A stretch of 64,000 nucleotides of DNA from Ambrosia x helenae (lineage: Eukaryota; Streptophyta; Magnoliopsida; Asterales; Asteraceae): positions 33,604,626 through 33,668,625 of the forward strand of contig CM061228.1 in assembly GCA_030844895.1 (NCBI GenBank), in the 5' to 3' direction. This document shows, in pieces, positions 21,513 to 34,900 of the stretch. A program made the translations under genes and the position numbers. Every line of letters begins with the position of its first letter. Position 1 is the stretch's first letter. Under the pieces are notes generated by a model. It was not told where the DNA came from. It worked only from the letters and a program-made list of their open reading frames with translations, and did no database searches.

Positions 21513-22852
21513 TGTAACCTCACGAATTTTCCCATTTATTTTGCATTAAAATATTTCCCGATCCATGATATAAAGTCTAATTTATTTCTAAGTATTCTTA
21601 TCTTTATCCGTGCACTCTATTTTTCTAAGTTCCTTTTATCATTGTACTTAAGAAAAAAAAATCTTCAATCATGACATATGTCCTATCCTAATTCTATTTA
21701 TAAAATCGTCATTTTATAAGACGGTGTTTTTTTATTTTCTAATTCAAACTAATGATTTTTTTTTTATTTCTTATTTAAAGCTAATCATTTTTCCAATTAC
21801 ATTTATAATCTCAAACAAGGAAGATATAAATTCATTTCAAAATAAAGCCTTGAGTCAAGAGTCAAAGTCTTGACAACATAATTCTTGGAGTCTAAGTCCT
21901 AGTCAAAGTCTTAGTCAAATAGTCAATTCATCATAAAACCTTATTTTATGGTGTTGATCAATTTTAATGGCTAATTGAATCCAAAACTAGTATAAAAACC
22001 CACCTATGACTCATTATACTTTGCACCTCTAAATCGATTGTTTCAATCCGATTAAACTTTCCCTCATACCTTTCTTCTAAGTTCCTTTTATCATTGCACT
22101 TTGAAGCTTTGATTATAAGATCATACAAGACCCCAATCAAGCAAAACAAAAGCTCGAAGCTATATGTCATACAGGTATCAGTCATGATATCACATACATA
22201 TTAAAGGAAAGAGACAAAAGTATAGATTAGAATAAATCCAGTATTAGATACCCGGCACAACTTCCGTCTCCTCTTGCAGTTTCTTCCCCTTGCACCTGTT
22301 TGCAAGATGACATGTGCCCTAACACTTATAACATACCAAAGTCGGACACTGATAGTGGGGGTGACCCACCTTCTTACAGCGGAAACAAGTTTCAGAACCC
22401 TGTTTGTTATCCCCATTACTACCTCTAGTATCAGTATCTTCGGTCTTCACCTTCTTGAGAGAGGGTCCTGTAATGTCTACACCGTTTCTCTTCCCATCAG
22501 AGTTTCGGTTAGAGTTCCCACTCTTTCTGTGTTCCAAGACACGATCTTCACCTTCGTCGCCGGAATCCTCCTAGGACCCGCCTAATGCCCAAAGCGCCTA
22601 TAACCAAGCCTAGGTCCTTATTCCAAGTTTTATGTCCGACTAGCGACTAGGCGGCACCTAGGCGGCCGCCTAGTCTGCCTTTTACAACACTGATCATTAG
22701 TCGTGTTCACCATAGGTTTCTTCAGCTTTTTCTCCATGGAAATCCGGTTTCGATTATCATACAAAATTGGGATGTTTTCCCTCTTTTGATAGAAATCATT
22801 TTGATTATAAAATGTTTGCCTTTAAGGAACAAAATGTTTTTGTGGAAAATGA
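21513..22852 (+). repeat. Array unit 3, short form
   Basis: 1,340 bp, about 180 bp shorter than its neighbours. It lacks the ~90-bp LTR duplication, and it lacks about 100 bp between the two copies of AACTTTCCCTCATACC, as expected from recombination between those direct repeats. D gag remnant at 22244-22852. Confidence 0.85.
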
Positions 22853-24379
22853 TGTAACCTCACGAATTTTCCCATTTATTTTGCATTAAAGTATTTCCCG
22901 ATCCATGATATAAAGTCTAATTTATTTCTAAGTATTCTTATCTTTATCCGTGCACTCTATTTTTCTAAGTTCCTTTTATCATTGTACTTAAGAAAAAAAA
23001 ATCTTCAATCATGACATATGTCCTATCTTTATCCGTGCACTCTATTTTTCTAAGTTCCTTTTATCATTATACTTAAAAAAAAAAAAAAAATCTTCAATCA
23101 TGACATATGTCCTATCCTAATTCTATTTATAAAATCGTCATTTTATAAGACGGTGTTTTTTTATTTTCTAATTCAAACTAATGATTTTTTTTATTTCTTA
23201 TTTAAAGCTAATCATTTTTCCAATTACATTTATAATCTCAAACAAGGAAGATATAAATTCATTTCAAAATAAAGCCTTGAGTCAAGAGTCAAAGTCTTGA
23301 CAACATAATTCTTGGAGTCTAAGTCCTAGTCAAAGTCTTAGTCGAATAGTCAATTCATCATAAAACCTTATTTTATGGTGGTGATCAGTTTTAATGGCTA
23401 ATTGAATCCAAAACTAGTAGAAAAACCCACCTATGACCCATTATACTTTGCACCTCTAAATCGATTGTTTCAATCCGATTAAACTTTCCCTCATACCTTT
23501 CTTCTATAGTCTATTACTTCTACAATTGAAGCTTTGATTATAAGCTCTTGTAATTGGCAACTTTGGGGCTACACATATTGAAACTTTCCCTCATACCTTT
23601 CTTCTAAGTTCCTTTTATCATTGCACTTTGAAGCTTTGATTATAAGAACATACAAGACCCCAATCAAGCAAAACAAAAGCTCGAAGCTATATGTCATACA
23701 GGTATCAGTCATGATATCACATACATATTAAAGGAAAGAGGCAAAAGTATAGATTAGAATAAATCCAGTATTAGATACCCGGCACAACTTCCGTCTCCTC
23801 TTGCAGTTTCTTCCCCTTGCACCTGTTTGCAAGATGACATGTGCCCTAACACTTATAACATACCAAAGTCGGACACTGATAGTGGGGGTGACCCACCTTC
23901 TTACAGCGGAAACAAGTTTCAGAACCCTGTTTGTTATCCCCATTACTACCTCTAGTATCAGTATCTTCGGTCTTCACCTTCTTGAGAGAGGGTCCTGTAA
24001 TGTCTACACCGTTTCTCTTCCCATCAGAGTTTCGGTTAGAGTTCCCACTCTTTCTGTGTTCCAAGACACGATCTTCACCTTCGTCGCCGGAATCCGCCTA
24101 GGACCTGCCTAATGCCCAAAACGCCTAGAACCATGCCTAGGTCCTTATTCCAAGTTTTATGTCCGACTAGCGACTAGGCGGCACCTAGGCGGCCGCCTAG
24201 TCTGCCTTTTACAACACTGATCATTAGTCGTGTTCACCATAGGTTTCTTCAGCTTTTTCTCCATGGAAATCCGGTTTCGGTTATCATACAAAATTGGGAT
24301 GTTTTCCCTCTTTTGATAGAAATCATTTTGATTATAAAATGTTTGCCTTTAAGGAACAAAATGTTTTTGTGGAAAATGA
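22853..24379 (+). repeat. Array unit 4
   Basis: 1,527 bp; LTR with the ~90-bp internal duplication (about 23026-23110), shuffled patch, and D gag remnant at 23771-24379. TATA changed to TAGAAAAA. Confidence 0.87.
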
Positions 24380-25899
24380 TGTAACCTCACGAATTTTCCC
24401 ATTTATTTTGCATTAAAGTATTTCCCGATCCATGATATAAAGTCTAATTTATTTCTAAGTATTCTTATCTTTATCCGTGCACTCTATTTTTCTAAGTTCC
24501 TTTTATCATTGTACTTAAGAAAAAAAAATCTTCAATCATGACATATGTCCTATCTTTATCCGTGCACTCTATTTTTCTAAGTTCCTTTTATCATTGTACT
24601 TAAAAAAAAAAATCTTCAATCATGACATATGTCCTATCCTAATTCTATTTATAAAATCGTCATTTTATAAGATGGTGTTTTTTTATTTTCTAATTCAAAC
24701 TAATGATTTTTTTTATTTCTTATTTAAAGCTAATCATTTTTCCAATTACATTTATAATCTCAAACAAGGAAGATATAAATTCATTTCAAAATAAAGCCTT
24801 GAGTCAAGAGTCAAAGTCTTGACAACATAATTCTTGGAGTCTAAGTCCTAGTCAAAGTCTTAGTCGAATAGTCAATTCATCATAAAACCTTATTTTATGG
24901 TGGTGATCAATTTTAATGGCTAATTGAATCCAAAACTAGTAGAAAAACCCACCTATGACCCATTATACTTTGCACCTCTAAATCGATTGTTTCAATCCGA
25001 TTAAACTTTCCCTCATACCTTTCTTCTATAGTCTATTACTTCTACAATTGAAGCTTTGATTATAAGCTCTTGTAATTGGCAACTTTGGGGCTACACATAT
25101 TGAAACTTTCCCTCATACCTTTCTTCTAAGTTCCTTTTATCATTGCACTTTGAAGCTTTGATTATAAGAACATACAAGACCCCAATCAAGCAAAACAAAA
25201 GCTCGAAGCTATATGTCATACAGGTATCAGTCATGATATCACATACATATTAAAGGAAAGAGGCAAAAGTATAGATTAGAATAAATCCAGTATTAGATAC
25301 CCGCACAACTTCCGTCTCCTCTTGCAGTTTCTTCCCCTTGCACCTGTTTGCAAGATGACATGTGCCCTAACACTTATAACATACCAAAGTCGGACACTGA
25401 TAGTGGGGGTGACCCACCTTCTTACAGCGGAAACAAGTTTCAGAATCCTGTTTGTTATCCCCATTACTACCTCTAGTATCAGTATCTTCGGTCTTCACCT
25501 TCTTGAGAGAGGGTCCTGTAATGTCTACACCGTTTCTCTTCCCATCAGAGTTTCGGTTAGAGTTCCCACTCTTTCTGTGTTCCAAGACACGATCTTCACC
25601 TTCGTCGCGGAATCCGCCTAGGACCTGCCTAATGCCCAAAATGCCTAGAACCATGCCTAGGTCCTTATTCCAAGTTTTATGTCCGACTAGCGACTAGGCG
25701 GCACCTAGGCGGCCGCCTAGTCTGCCTTTTACAACACTGATCATTAGTCGTGTTCACCATAGGTTTCTTTAGCTTTTTCTCCATGGAAATCCGGTTTCGG
25801 TTATCATACAAAATTGGGATGTTTTCCCTCTTTTGATAGAAATCATTTTGATTATAAAATGTTTGCCTTTAAGGAACAAAATGTTTTTGTGGAAAATGA
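24380..25899 (+). repeat. Array unit 5
   Basis: 1,520 bp. TATA changed to TAGAAAAA as in units 2 and 4. The gag remnant (25293-25899) has two single-base deletions, one in the CCCGG near 25302 and one in the GTCGCCGG near 25608. Confidence 0.87.
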
Positions 25900-27420
25900 T
25901 GTAACCTCACGAATTTTCCCATTTATTTTGCATTAAAGTATTTCCCGATCCATGATATAAAGTCTAATTTATTTCTAAGTATTCTTATCTTTATCCGTGC
26001 ACTCTATTTTTCTAAGTTCCTTTTATCATTGTACTTAAGAAAAAAAAATCTTCAATCATGACATATGTCCTATCTTTATCCGTGCACTCTATTTTTCTAA
26101 GTTCCTTTTATCATTGTACTTAAAAAAAAAATCTTCAATCATGACATATGTCCTATCCTAATTCTATTTATAAAATCGTCATTTTATAAGACGGTGTTTT
26201 TTTATTTTCTAATTCAAACTAATGATTTTTTTTATTTCTTATTTAAAGCTAATCATTTTTCCAATTACATTTATAATCTCAAACAAGGAAGATATAAATT
26301 CATTTCAAAATAAAGCCTTGAGTCAAGAGTCAAAGTCTTGACAACATAATTCTTGGAGTCTAAGTCCTAGTCAAAGTCTTAGTCAAATAGTCAATTCATC
26401 ATAAAACCTTATTTTATGGTGTTGATCAATTTTAATGGCTAATTGAATCCAAAACTAGTATAAAAACCCACCTATGACCCATTATACTTTGCACCTCTAA
26501 ATCGATTGTTTCAATCCGATTAAACTTTCCCTCATACCTTTCTTCTATAGTCTATTACTTCTACAATTGAAGCTTTGATTATAAGCTCTTGTAATTGGCA
26601 ACATTGGGGCTACACATATTGAAAATTTCCCTCATACCTTTCTTCTAAGTTCCTTTTATCATTGCACTTTGAAGCTTTGATTATAAGATCATACAAGACC
26701 CCAATCAAGCAAAACAAAAGCTCGAAGCTATATGTCATACAAGTAATTGTCATGATATCACATACATATTAAAGGAAAGAGGCAAAAGTATAGATTAGAA
26801 TAAATCCAGTATTAGATACCCGGCACAACTTCCGTCTCCTCTTGCAGTTTCTTCCGCTTGCACCTGTTTGCAAGATGACATGTGCCCTAACACTTATAAC
26901 ATACCAAAGTCGGACACTGATAGTGGGGGTGACCCACCTTCTTACAGCGGAAAGAAGTTTCAGAACACTGTTTGTTATCCCCATTACTACCTCTAGTATC
27001 AGTATCTTCGGTCTTCACCTTCTTGAGAGAGGGTCCTGTAATGTCTACACCGTTTCTCTTCCCATCAGAGTTTCGGTTAGAGTTCCCATTCTTTCTGTGT
27101 TCCAAGACACGATCTTCACCTTCGTCGTCGGAATCCGCCTAGGACCCGCCTAATGCCCAAAACGCCTAGAACCAAGCCTAGGTCCTTATTCCAAGTTTTA
27201 TGTCCAACTAGCGACTAGGCGGCACCTAGGCGGCCGCCTAGTCTGCCTTTTACAACACTGATCATTAGTCGTGTTCACCATAGGTTTCTTCAGCTTTTTC
27301 TCCATGGAAATCCGGTTTCGGTTATCATACAAAATTGGGATGTTTTCCCTCTTTTGATAGAAATCATTTTGATTATAAAATGTTTGCCTTTAAGGAACAA
27401 AATGTTTTTGTGGAAAATGA
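25900..27420 (+). repeat. Array unit 6
   Basis: 1,521 bp with an intact TATAAAAA. It has more private substitutions than its neighbours, several in the gag remnant (26812-27420), including one that changes the first zinc-knuckle Cys to Ser. Confidence 0.87.
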
Positions 27421-28941
27421 TGTAACCTCTCGAATTTTCCCATTTATTTTGCATTAAAGTATTTCCCGATCCATGATATAAAGTCTAATTTATTTCTAAG
27501 TATTCTTATCTTTATCCGTGCACTCTATTTTTCTAAGTTCCTTTTATCATTGTACTTAAGAAAAAAAAATCTTCAATCATGACATATGTCCTATCTTTAT
27601 CCGTGCACTCTATTTTTCTAAGTTCCTTTTATCATTGTACTTAAAAAAAAAATCTTCAATCATGACATATGTCCTATCCTAATTCTATTTCTAAAATCGT
27701 CATTTTATAAGACGGTGTTTTTTTATTTTCTAATTCAAACTAATGATTTTTTTTATTTCTTATTTAAAGCTAATCATTTTTCCAATTACATTTATAATCT
27801 CAAACAAGGAAGATATAAATTCATTTCAAAATAAAGCCTTGAGTCAAGAGTCAAAGTCTTGACAACATAATTCTTGGAGTCTAAGTCCTAGTCAAAGTCT
27901 TAGTCAAATAGTCAATTCATCATAAAACCTTATTTTATGGTGTTGATCAATTTTATTTGCTAATTGAATCCAAAACTAGTATAAAAACCCACCTATGACC
28001 CATTACACTAGGCACCTCTAAATCGATTGTTTCAATCCGATTAAACTTTCCCTCATACCTTTCTTCTATAGTCTATTACTTCTACAATTGAAGCTTTGAT
28101 TATAAGCTCTTGTAATTGGCAACTTTGGGGCTACACATATTGAAACTTTCCCTCATACCTTTCTTCTAAGTTCCTTTTATCATTGCACTTTGAAGCTTTG
28201 ATTATAAGATCATACAAGACCCCAATCAAGCAAAACAAAAGCTCGAAGCTATATGTCATACAGGTATCAGTCATGATATCACATACATATTAAAGGGAAG
28301 AGGCAAAAGTATAGATTAGAATAAATCCAGTATTAGATACCCGGCACAACTTCCGTCTCCTCTTGCAGTTTCTTCCCCTTGCACCTGTTTGCAAGATGAC
28401 ATGTGCCCTAACACTTATAACATACCAAAGTCGGACACTGATAGTGGGGGTGACCCACCTTCTTACAGCGGAAACAAGTTTCAGAACCCTGTTTGTTATC
28501 CCCATTACTACCTCTAGTATCAGTATCTTCGGTCTTCACCTTCTTGAGAGAGGGTCCTGTAATGTCTACACCGTTTCTCTTCCCATTAGAGTTTCGGTTA
28601 GAGTTCCCACTCTTTCTGTGTTCCAAGACACGATCTTCACCTTCGTCGCCGGAATCCGCCTAGGACCCGCCTAATGCCCAAAACGCCTAGAACCAAGCCT
28701 AGGTCCTTATTCCAAGTTTTATGTCCGACTAGCGACTAGGCGGCACCTAGGCGGCCGCCTAGTCTGCCTTTTACAACACTGATCATTAGTCGTGTTCACC
28801 ATAGGTTTCTTCAGCTTTTTCTCCATGGAAATCCGGTTTCGGTTATCATACAAAATTGGGAAGTTTTCCCTCTTTTGATAGAAATCATTTTGATTATAAA
28901 ATTTTTGCCTTTAAGGAACAAAATGTTTTTGTGGAAAATGA
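27421..28941 (+). repeat. Array unit 7
   Basis: 1,521 bp; begins TGTAACCTCTCG (one substitution). Intact TATAAAAA; D gag remnant 28333-28941. Confidence 0.87.
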
Positions 28942-30463
28942 TGTAACCTCACGAATTTTCCCATTTATTTTGCATTAAAGTATTTCCCGATCCATGATAT
29001 AAAGTCTAATTTATTTCTAAGTATTCTTATCTTTATCCGTGCACTCTATTTTTCTAAGTTCCTTTTATCATTGTACTTAAGAAAAAAAAATCTTCAATCA
29101 TGACATATGTCCTATCTTTATCCGTGCACTCTATTTTTCTAAGTTCCTTTTATCATTGTACTTAAAAAAAAAAAATCTTCAATCATGACATATGTCCTAT
29201 CCTAATTCTATTTATAAAATCGTCATTTTATAAGACGGTGTTTTTTTATTTTCTAATTCAAACTAATGATTTTTTTTATTTCTTATTTAAAGCTAATCAT
29301 TTTTCCAATTACATTTATAATCTCAAACAAGGAAGATATAAATTCATTTCAAAATAAAGCCTTGAGTCAAGAGTCAAAGTCTTGACAACATAATTCTTGG
29401 AGTCTAAGTCCTAGTCAAAGTCTTAGTCAAATAGTCAATTCATCATAAAACCTTATTTTATGGTGTTGATCAATTTTAATGGCTAATTGAATCCAAAACT
29501 AGTATAAAAACCCACCTATGACCCATTATACTTTGCACCTCTAAATCGATTGTTTCAATCCGATTAAACTTTCCCTCATACCTTTCTTCTATAGTCTATT
29601 ACTTCTACAATTGAAGCTTTGATTATAAGCTCTTGTAATTGGCAACTTTGGGGCTACACATATTGAAACTTTCCCTCATACCTTTCTTCTAAGTTCCTTT
29701 TATCATTGCACTTTGAAGCTTTGATTATAAGATCATACAAGACCCCAATCAAGCAAAACAAAAGCTCGAAGCTATATGTCATACAGGTATCAGTCATGAT
29801 ATCACATACATATTAAAGGAAAGAGGCAAAAGTATAGATTAGAATAAATCCAGTATTAGATACCCGGCACAACTTTCGTCTCCTCTTGCAGTTTCTTCCC
29901 CTTGCACCTGTTTGCAAGATGACATGTGCCCTAACACTTATAACATACCAAAGTCGGACACTGATAGTGGGGTGACCCACCTTCTTACAGCGGAAACAAG
30001 TTTCAGAACCCTGTTTGTTATCCCCATTACTACCTCTAGTATCAGTATCTTCGGTCTTCACCTTCTTGAGAGAGGGTCCTGTAATGTCTACACCGTTTCT
30101 CTTCCCATCAGAGTTTCGGTTAGAGTTCCCACTCTTTCTGTGTTCCAAGACACGATCTTCACCTTCGTCGCCGGAATCCGCCTAGGACCCGCCTAATGCC
30201 CAAAACGCCTAGAACCAAGCCTAGGTCCTTATTCCAAGTTTTATGTCCAACTAGCGACTAGGCGGCACCTAGGCGGCCGCCTAGTCTGCCTTTTACAACA
30301 CTGATCATTAGTCGTGTTCACCATAGGTTTCTTCAGCTTTTTCTCCATGGAAATCCGGTTTCGGTTATCATACAAAATTGGGAAGTTTTCCCTCTTTTGA
30401 TAGAAATCATTTTGATTATAAAATGTTTGCCTTTAAGGAACAAAATGTTTTTGTGGAAAATGA
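28942..30463 (+). repeat. Array unit 8
   Basis: 1,522 bp; the D gag remnant (29856-30463) has a single-base deletion in the GGGGG run near 29970, which shifts the frame just after the first knuckle. Confidence 0.87.
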
Positions 30464-31916
30464 TGTAACCTCACGAATTTTCCCATTTATTTTGCATTAA
30501 AGTATTTCCCGATCCATGATATAAAGTCTAATTTATTTCTAAGTATTCTTATCTTTATCCGTGCACTCTATTTTTCTAAGTTCCTTTTATCATTGTACTT
30601 AAGAAAAAAAAATCTTCAATCATGACATATGTCCTATCTTTATCCGTGCACTCTATTTTTCTAAGTTCCTTTTATCATTGTACTTAAAAAAAAAAATCTT
30701 CAATCATGACATATGTCCTATCCTAATTCTATTTATAAAATCGTCATTTTATAAGACGGTGTTTTTTTATTTTCTAATTCAAACTAATGATTTTTTTTTT
30801 TTCTTATTTAAAGCTAATCATTTTTCCAATTACATTTATAATCTCAAACAAGGAAGATATAAATTCATTTCAAAATAAAGCCTTGAGTCAAGAGTCAAAG
30901 TCTTGACAACATAATTCTTGGAGTCAAAGTCCTAGTCAAAGTCTTAGTCAAATAGTCAATTCATCATAAAACCTTACTTTATGGTGTTGACCAACTTTAA
31001 TGGCTAATTGAATCCAAAACTAGTATAAAAACCCACCTATGACCCATTATACTTTGCACCTCTAAATCGATTGTTTCAATCCTATTAAACTTTCACTCAT
31101 ACCTTTCTTCTATAGTCTATTACTTCTACAATTGAAGCTTTGATTATAAGCTCTTGTAATTGGCAACTTTGGGGATACACATATTCTATTTCTCGAGACT
31201 TAATACTATACTAAGGTGAGTTTACGTAACCATGTTTATGCAATTCCTCATACTTGCAACATTATACTTAAGCAATTCTACATGCATGTCTAGTTGTAAA
31301 CTTTAATGCCTCATGATTTAGACAACAACAACAGTTTCAACGAGTTTCAACATTACATAATCATTAGCTATGGCCAAGCCGGCGATACTCAATAATAGAT
31401 CTATTGGATTGACAATCCCACCCGGATACGTGTACCTCCTACATAGGTAGCGTGGGTGATTGTTATCGTTCCAACATATTATTAAGGTGAATCGTGGATG
31501 ACGGGATGGACCTAAACTAGTCGGAGGTTTGATTATGTCGATTCAACATATCATGTTTATTCATGTAGACTTAAACTTACGATAGACATATGAATTGCTA
31601 AACTTTTATACCTAAACTATTTGCTTGACATGGCTTATGTATTTTCACCAACTTCTAGTTGACCCCCCCCCCCCCCCTCAACAGGAAATAATGATGCATG
31701 AAGACTAGAGTATTTACATGAGAAGACAAACTGAAGTCTATGCTTGTTTGGTTTTTTTGTGATGTATTAGATTTCCACTTAAAACTCATTATGTATTTTC
31801 ATTTTTGGATATTTGCACTTTAAATTAATTTCAATTAAAATTTGATTACCATGTGCTACTGTATACTCATTCTTACGTGACACCTTGATGTGTCCGCCAT
31901 CGGTTGGGGTGTTACA
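30464..31916 (+). repeat. Complete A-type LTR at the array end
   Basis: 1,453 bp from TGTAACCTCACG to GGGTGTTACA. It is the only array copy to continue past the point where the others switch into the shuffled patch, and it abuts the unbroken part of Copia D gag at 31917. It has the ~90-bp duplication, an intact TATAAAAA and a C-run of 15 near 31663 (9 in the LTR at 79-910). It is best read as the 3' end of the original insertion in D. Confidence 0.85.
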
Positions 31917-34900
31917 AATGTTGTCTATGATCATCAACTGGATTTCTCACATTCTGCTTTCTTTCAACTTCGTGCCTCTTATGTCTTACATATGGGCAGT
32001 GAGCAAGTAAATGCCCTCTCTCCCCACATTTAAAACATGCACGGTATTCTTCAAACACATTCTTAGAATTAGGTTTCGTGAATGTTTTAACCGAGTATTG
32101 GTCATTAAATCACTTACGCCTTAAACTCTAAGGAGGGGGCTCCTTTGAGTAAGCAGGTTTAAAAAATCCGTTAACCTTCTCTGTTGGCTTTATAAACTCA
32201 GTGACATGAACTTTTGGTTGTGAAGAATCATCATCATACAATCTCCGAATGAGTTCGGGTGGAATATCATTGGTCCTTTCGTGTTAAGGAAACCAAATGG
32301 TACTCTCTTGCCAGATTTTCTCAATCTTTGAATAATTGGCAAATTGTATGGGATATTCTTCAACAACAATTATCTTATCGGATCCTTCCATCTGATAGAA
32401 AACCTTCACTGGTTTATCAACCTATTCATCTTTTTTCAACTTTCTTAACTAATTGATTCATTTTGTTTGCAATTTTCTGAGGATGAGAAACCTGAGATGG
32501 TGAAATTATCTCATTTGTTCTTATATGATTTTCCAATGGAATATCATCAGATTTCTTGGTTCCTCATTTTCAGTATCTGAATCATCAGTTACTGCAATCA
32601 CTCCTTCATCATGCAATCCAAGTATCGGTCTCACATCGGAATTTGGATCGCCAACACTAGAAGTGTTTGATTCATTATCCGATGAGGAATCCGATTTCAC
32701 TGAACTCTCAGGTGTTACTGAACAAATTGTGATTTTCAAATAACACTAGAGCAGGAACAACCTTATAATTGGCATCATTGGATTGTGATGGTTCTTCAAC
32801 AATGTGGTCCAACCCATACGCCACATGTTTATAACTCTCTAATTTCTTGTTAACTTTTTCAGCAAAACACTTGATCTTAGCCGTTTCAAGTTTTGTTTCC
32901 TCAACTACATTGATGTAGTTGTTAATGGCTATTTGTTTCAAAGATAAAGTTTTTGTCAACTCTGAAACATCCTTTTTGTACCCCTCAAGTGTTTTGTTGA
33001 AATCATGTTCATCCTTACGATAAGATTGAATGACTATTTTAGCACTCTCAACTGATGCTTAAGTTGCTTAACTTCGTCAGTTAATCTATCACAAGTTCCA
33101 CAATATTTATTTTCACTATTAGCAGAGTTAGGACTTACCGGTCTCGGTGGATCTGTCATAGCCATCAGTGCAAAATGAGCTTCCTTCCCGACAAAGAACT
33201 TTGAGTAATCAATCTTTGTGAAGGCATCGCCAACCATGCATGATTTCATCGTTATCAGAAAGTCGGCTTCAACTAGTAAATGATCAATGTCATCATCCAG
33301 TGAATTAATACTAGCTTCAGAATCAGATTCGCTTTCTGAATCCGAATAGACAGATTCCGGTTCATCAGAGATATCAGCAAAGGAATCGATAATCATCCCT
33401 GAAACCGTTTCAGTAACTGGTTCATCATCCTTCTCTGCAACATGATCTATAACCTCCTCAGCAATCTCTTTAACAATCTCTTCAATCACAACTTCAGAAA
33501 CCTTCTCAGCCACTTTCTCACAAACTTTCTCAGAAACCAATTCATCATCATCTATCACCGACTCGGTGGCTCCTCTAAAACCATCTCTTGTGCAAAACAC
33601 GCTACATTCCCACCGGTAACCTCTTCAAAACCCAATTGCATACTCTGCATGCAATTCCAATCAAAACCTTCGTCCTTTTGAATCACCAAAGCCTGGTTAT
33701 CATTTTGAGGTTGGGTATTTGGTGTAGTAATTAGAACAATGGTTCTGGTTGGGTTAGAATTAGGTGTGTTTTGGTTTTGGTTAGTTGTAGATGTTTGTCT
33801 TGGTATGGTATTTTGAGAGGTATTTTGTCGGTTTTGGTAATTGTTTTATTGTGGATGGGTGTTGTTGTTTTCGCTTTGATAAGTAACATGGTTTTGTGAT
33901 TGGCGATTCTGATAGTTTGAATTGAATGGATTGCGGTTACCTTGTTGCATAGGCTGAGTACATTCTCGTTTGAAATGACCTCGAGTGCCATAGTTAAAAC
34001 AAGTTACCTTAATTTTGTTGAAACCATAGGTAGTATTTGGTGAAGTAGCAAGGTCAGTTCTACCAGTCTTTTCTATAAACTCAGTCGCTCTTCCCATCAC
34101 GCTATCAAGTGCCCACTGAATGTCAATCAACTCCATTTCTTCCTTATCGATCTAGGCATAATCTTCATTGGTCAGATTATTGTTTCCAATCTGACTTGCC
34201 ACAAGTCCATTATACGAAGTGACTATTTTCAACACGATTGGACTTTGGCTTGAAGATGTTTGATGAGGTATCATCTGAGGAACATACTGTTGTTGTTGAG
34301 ACATAGATGAGGTATAGCAGGCTGCTAACATCTGTGGTTGTGTTGGTATGTATGAAGTTGAGGTGTATGAAGTTGGTGTATAGGATGGTCCTGGTGCAAG
34401 GTAATTGATTGGATTTCTTGGTGGTTCAGCAACATTCGAAATACAAGCAATGTGTGGTGCAACAGTTCCACCAATTGATGAATTAGACATGGAAACAGAT
34501 GAAGTAGCATGATACAACTCCGGGTTTTGTGGAACCTGAGATCTCCTTGATTTCCTCTTTTCTTCTATCTCCGTATTCTCCAACTTCTGTATAAACTCAT
34601 TGATGGTCCAATACTAATACGCATCTTTTCCCTTCAAAACCTCAGCATGCTGACTCCAATACGGAGGCAACGAGTCATCAAACTTATCCACCAATTCCTG
34701 CATAGGAATGTTAATCTCATAATTCGACAATTCAGACAATAAATGGCAATATCTTGGAATAAGCTCCTTCAACGTCTCATTTCCCACATGGCTGAAATTC
34801 TCAAATTCTTTCTTCAGCTCTTCCATACGAAGTCTTCTGGTCTTCTCATTACCATCATGTCTATTCCTCAAACAATCCCAAAGTTGTTTGGAAGTAGTAC

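Noticed and set aside
20472..31916. CRISPR-like regular repeats
   Set aside because: Units are 1.3-1.5 kb of LTR and gag sequence with no short spacer structure; the genome is plant nuclear.
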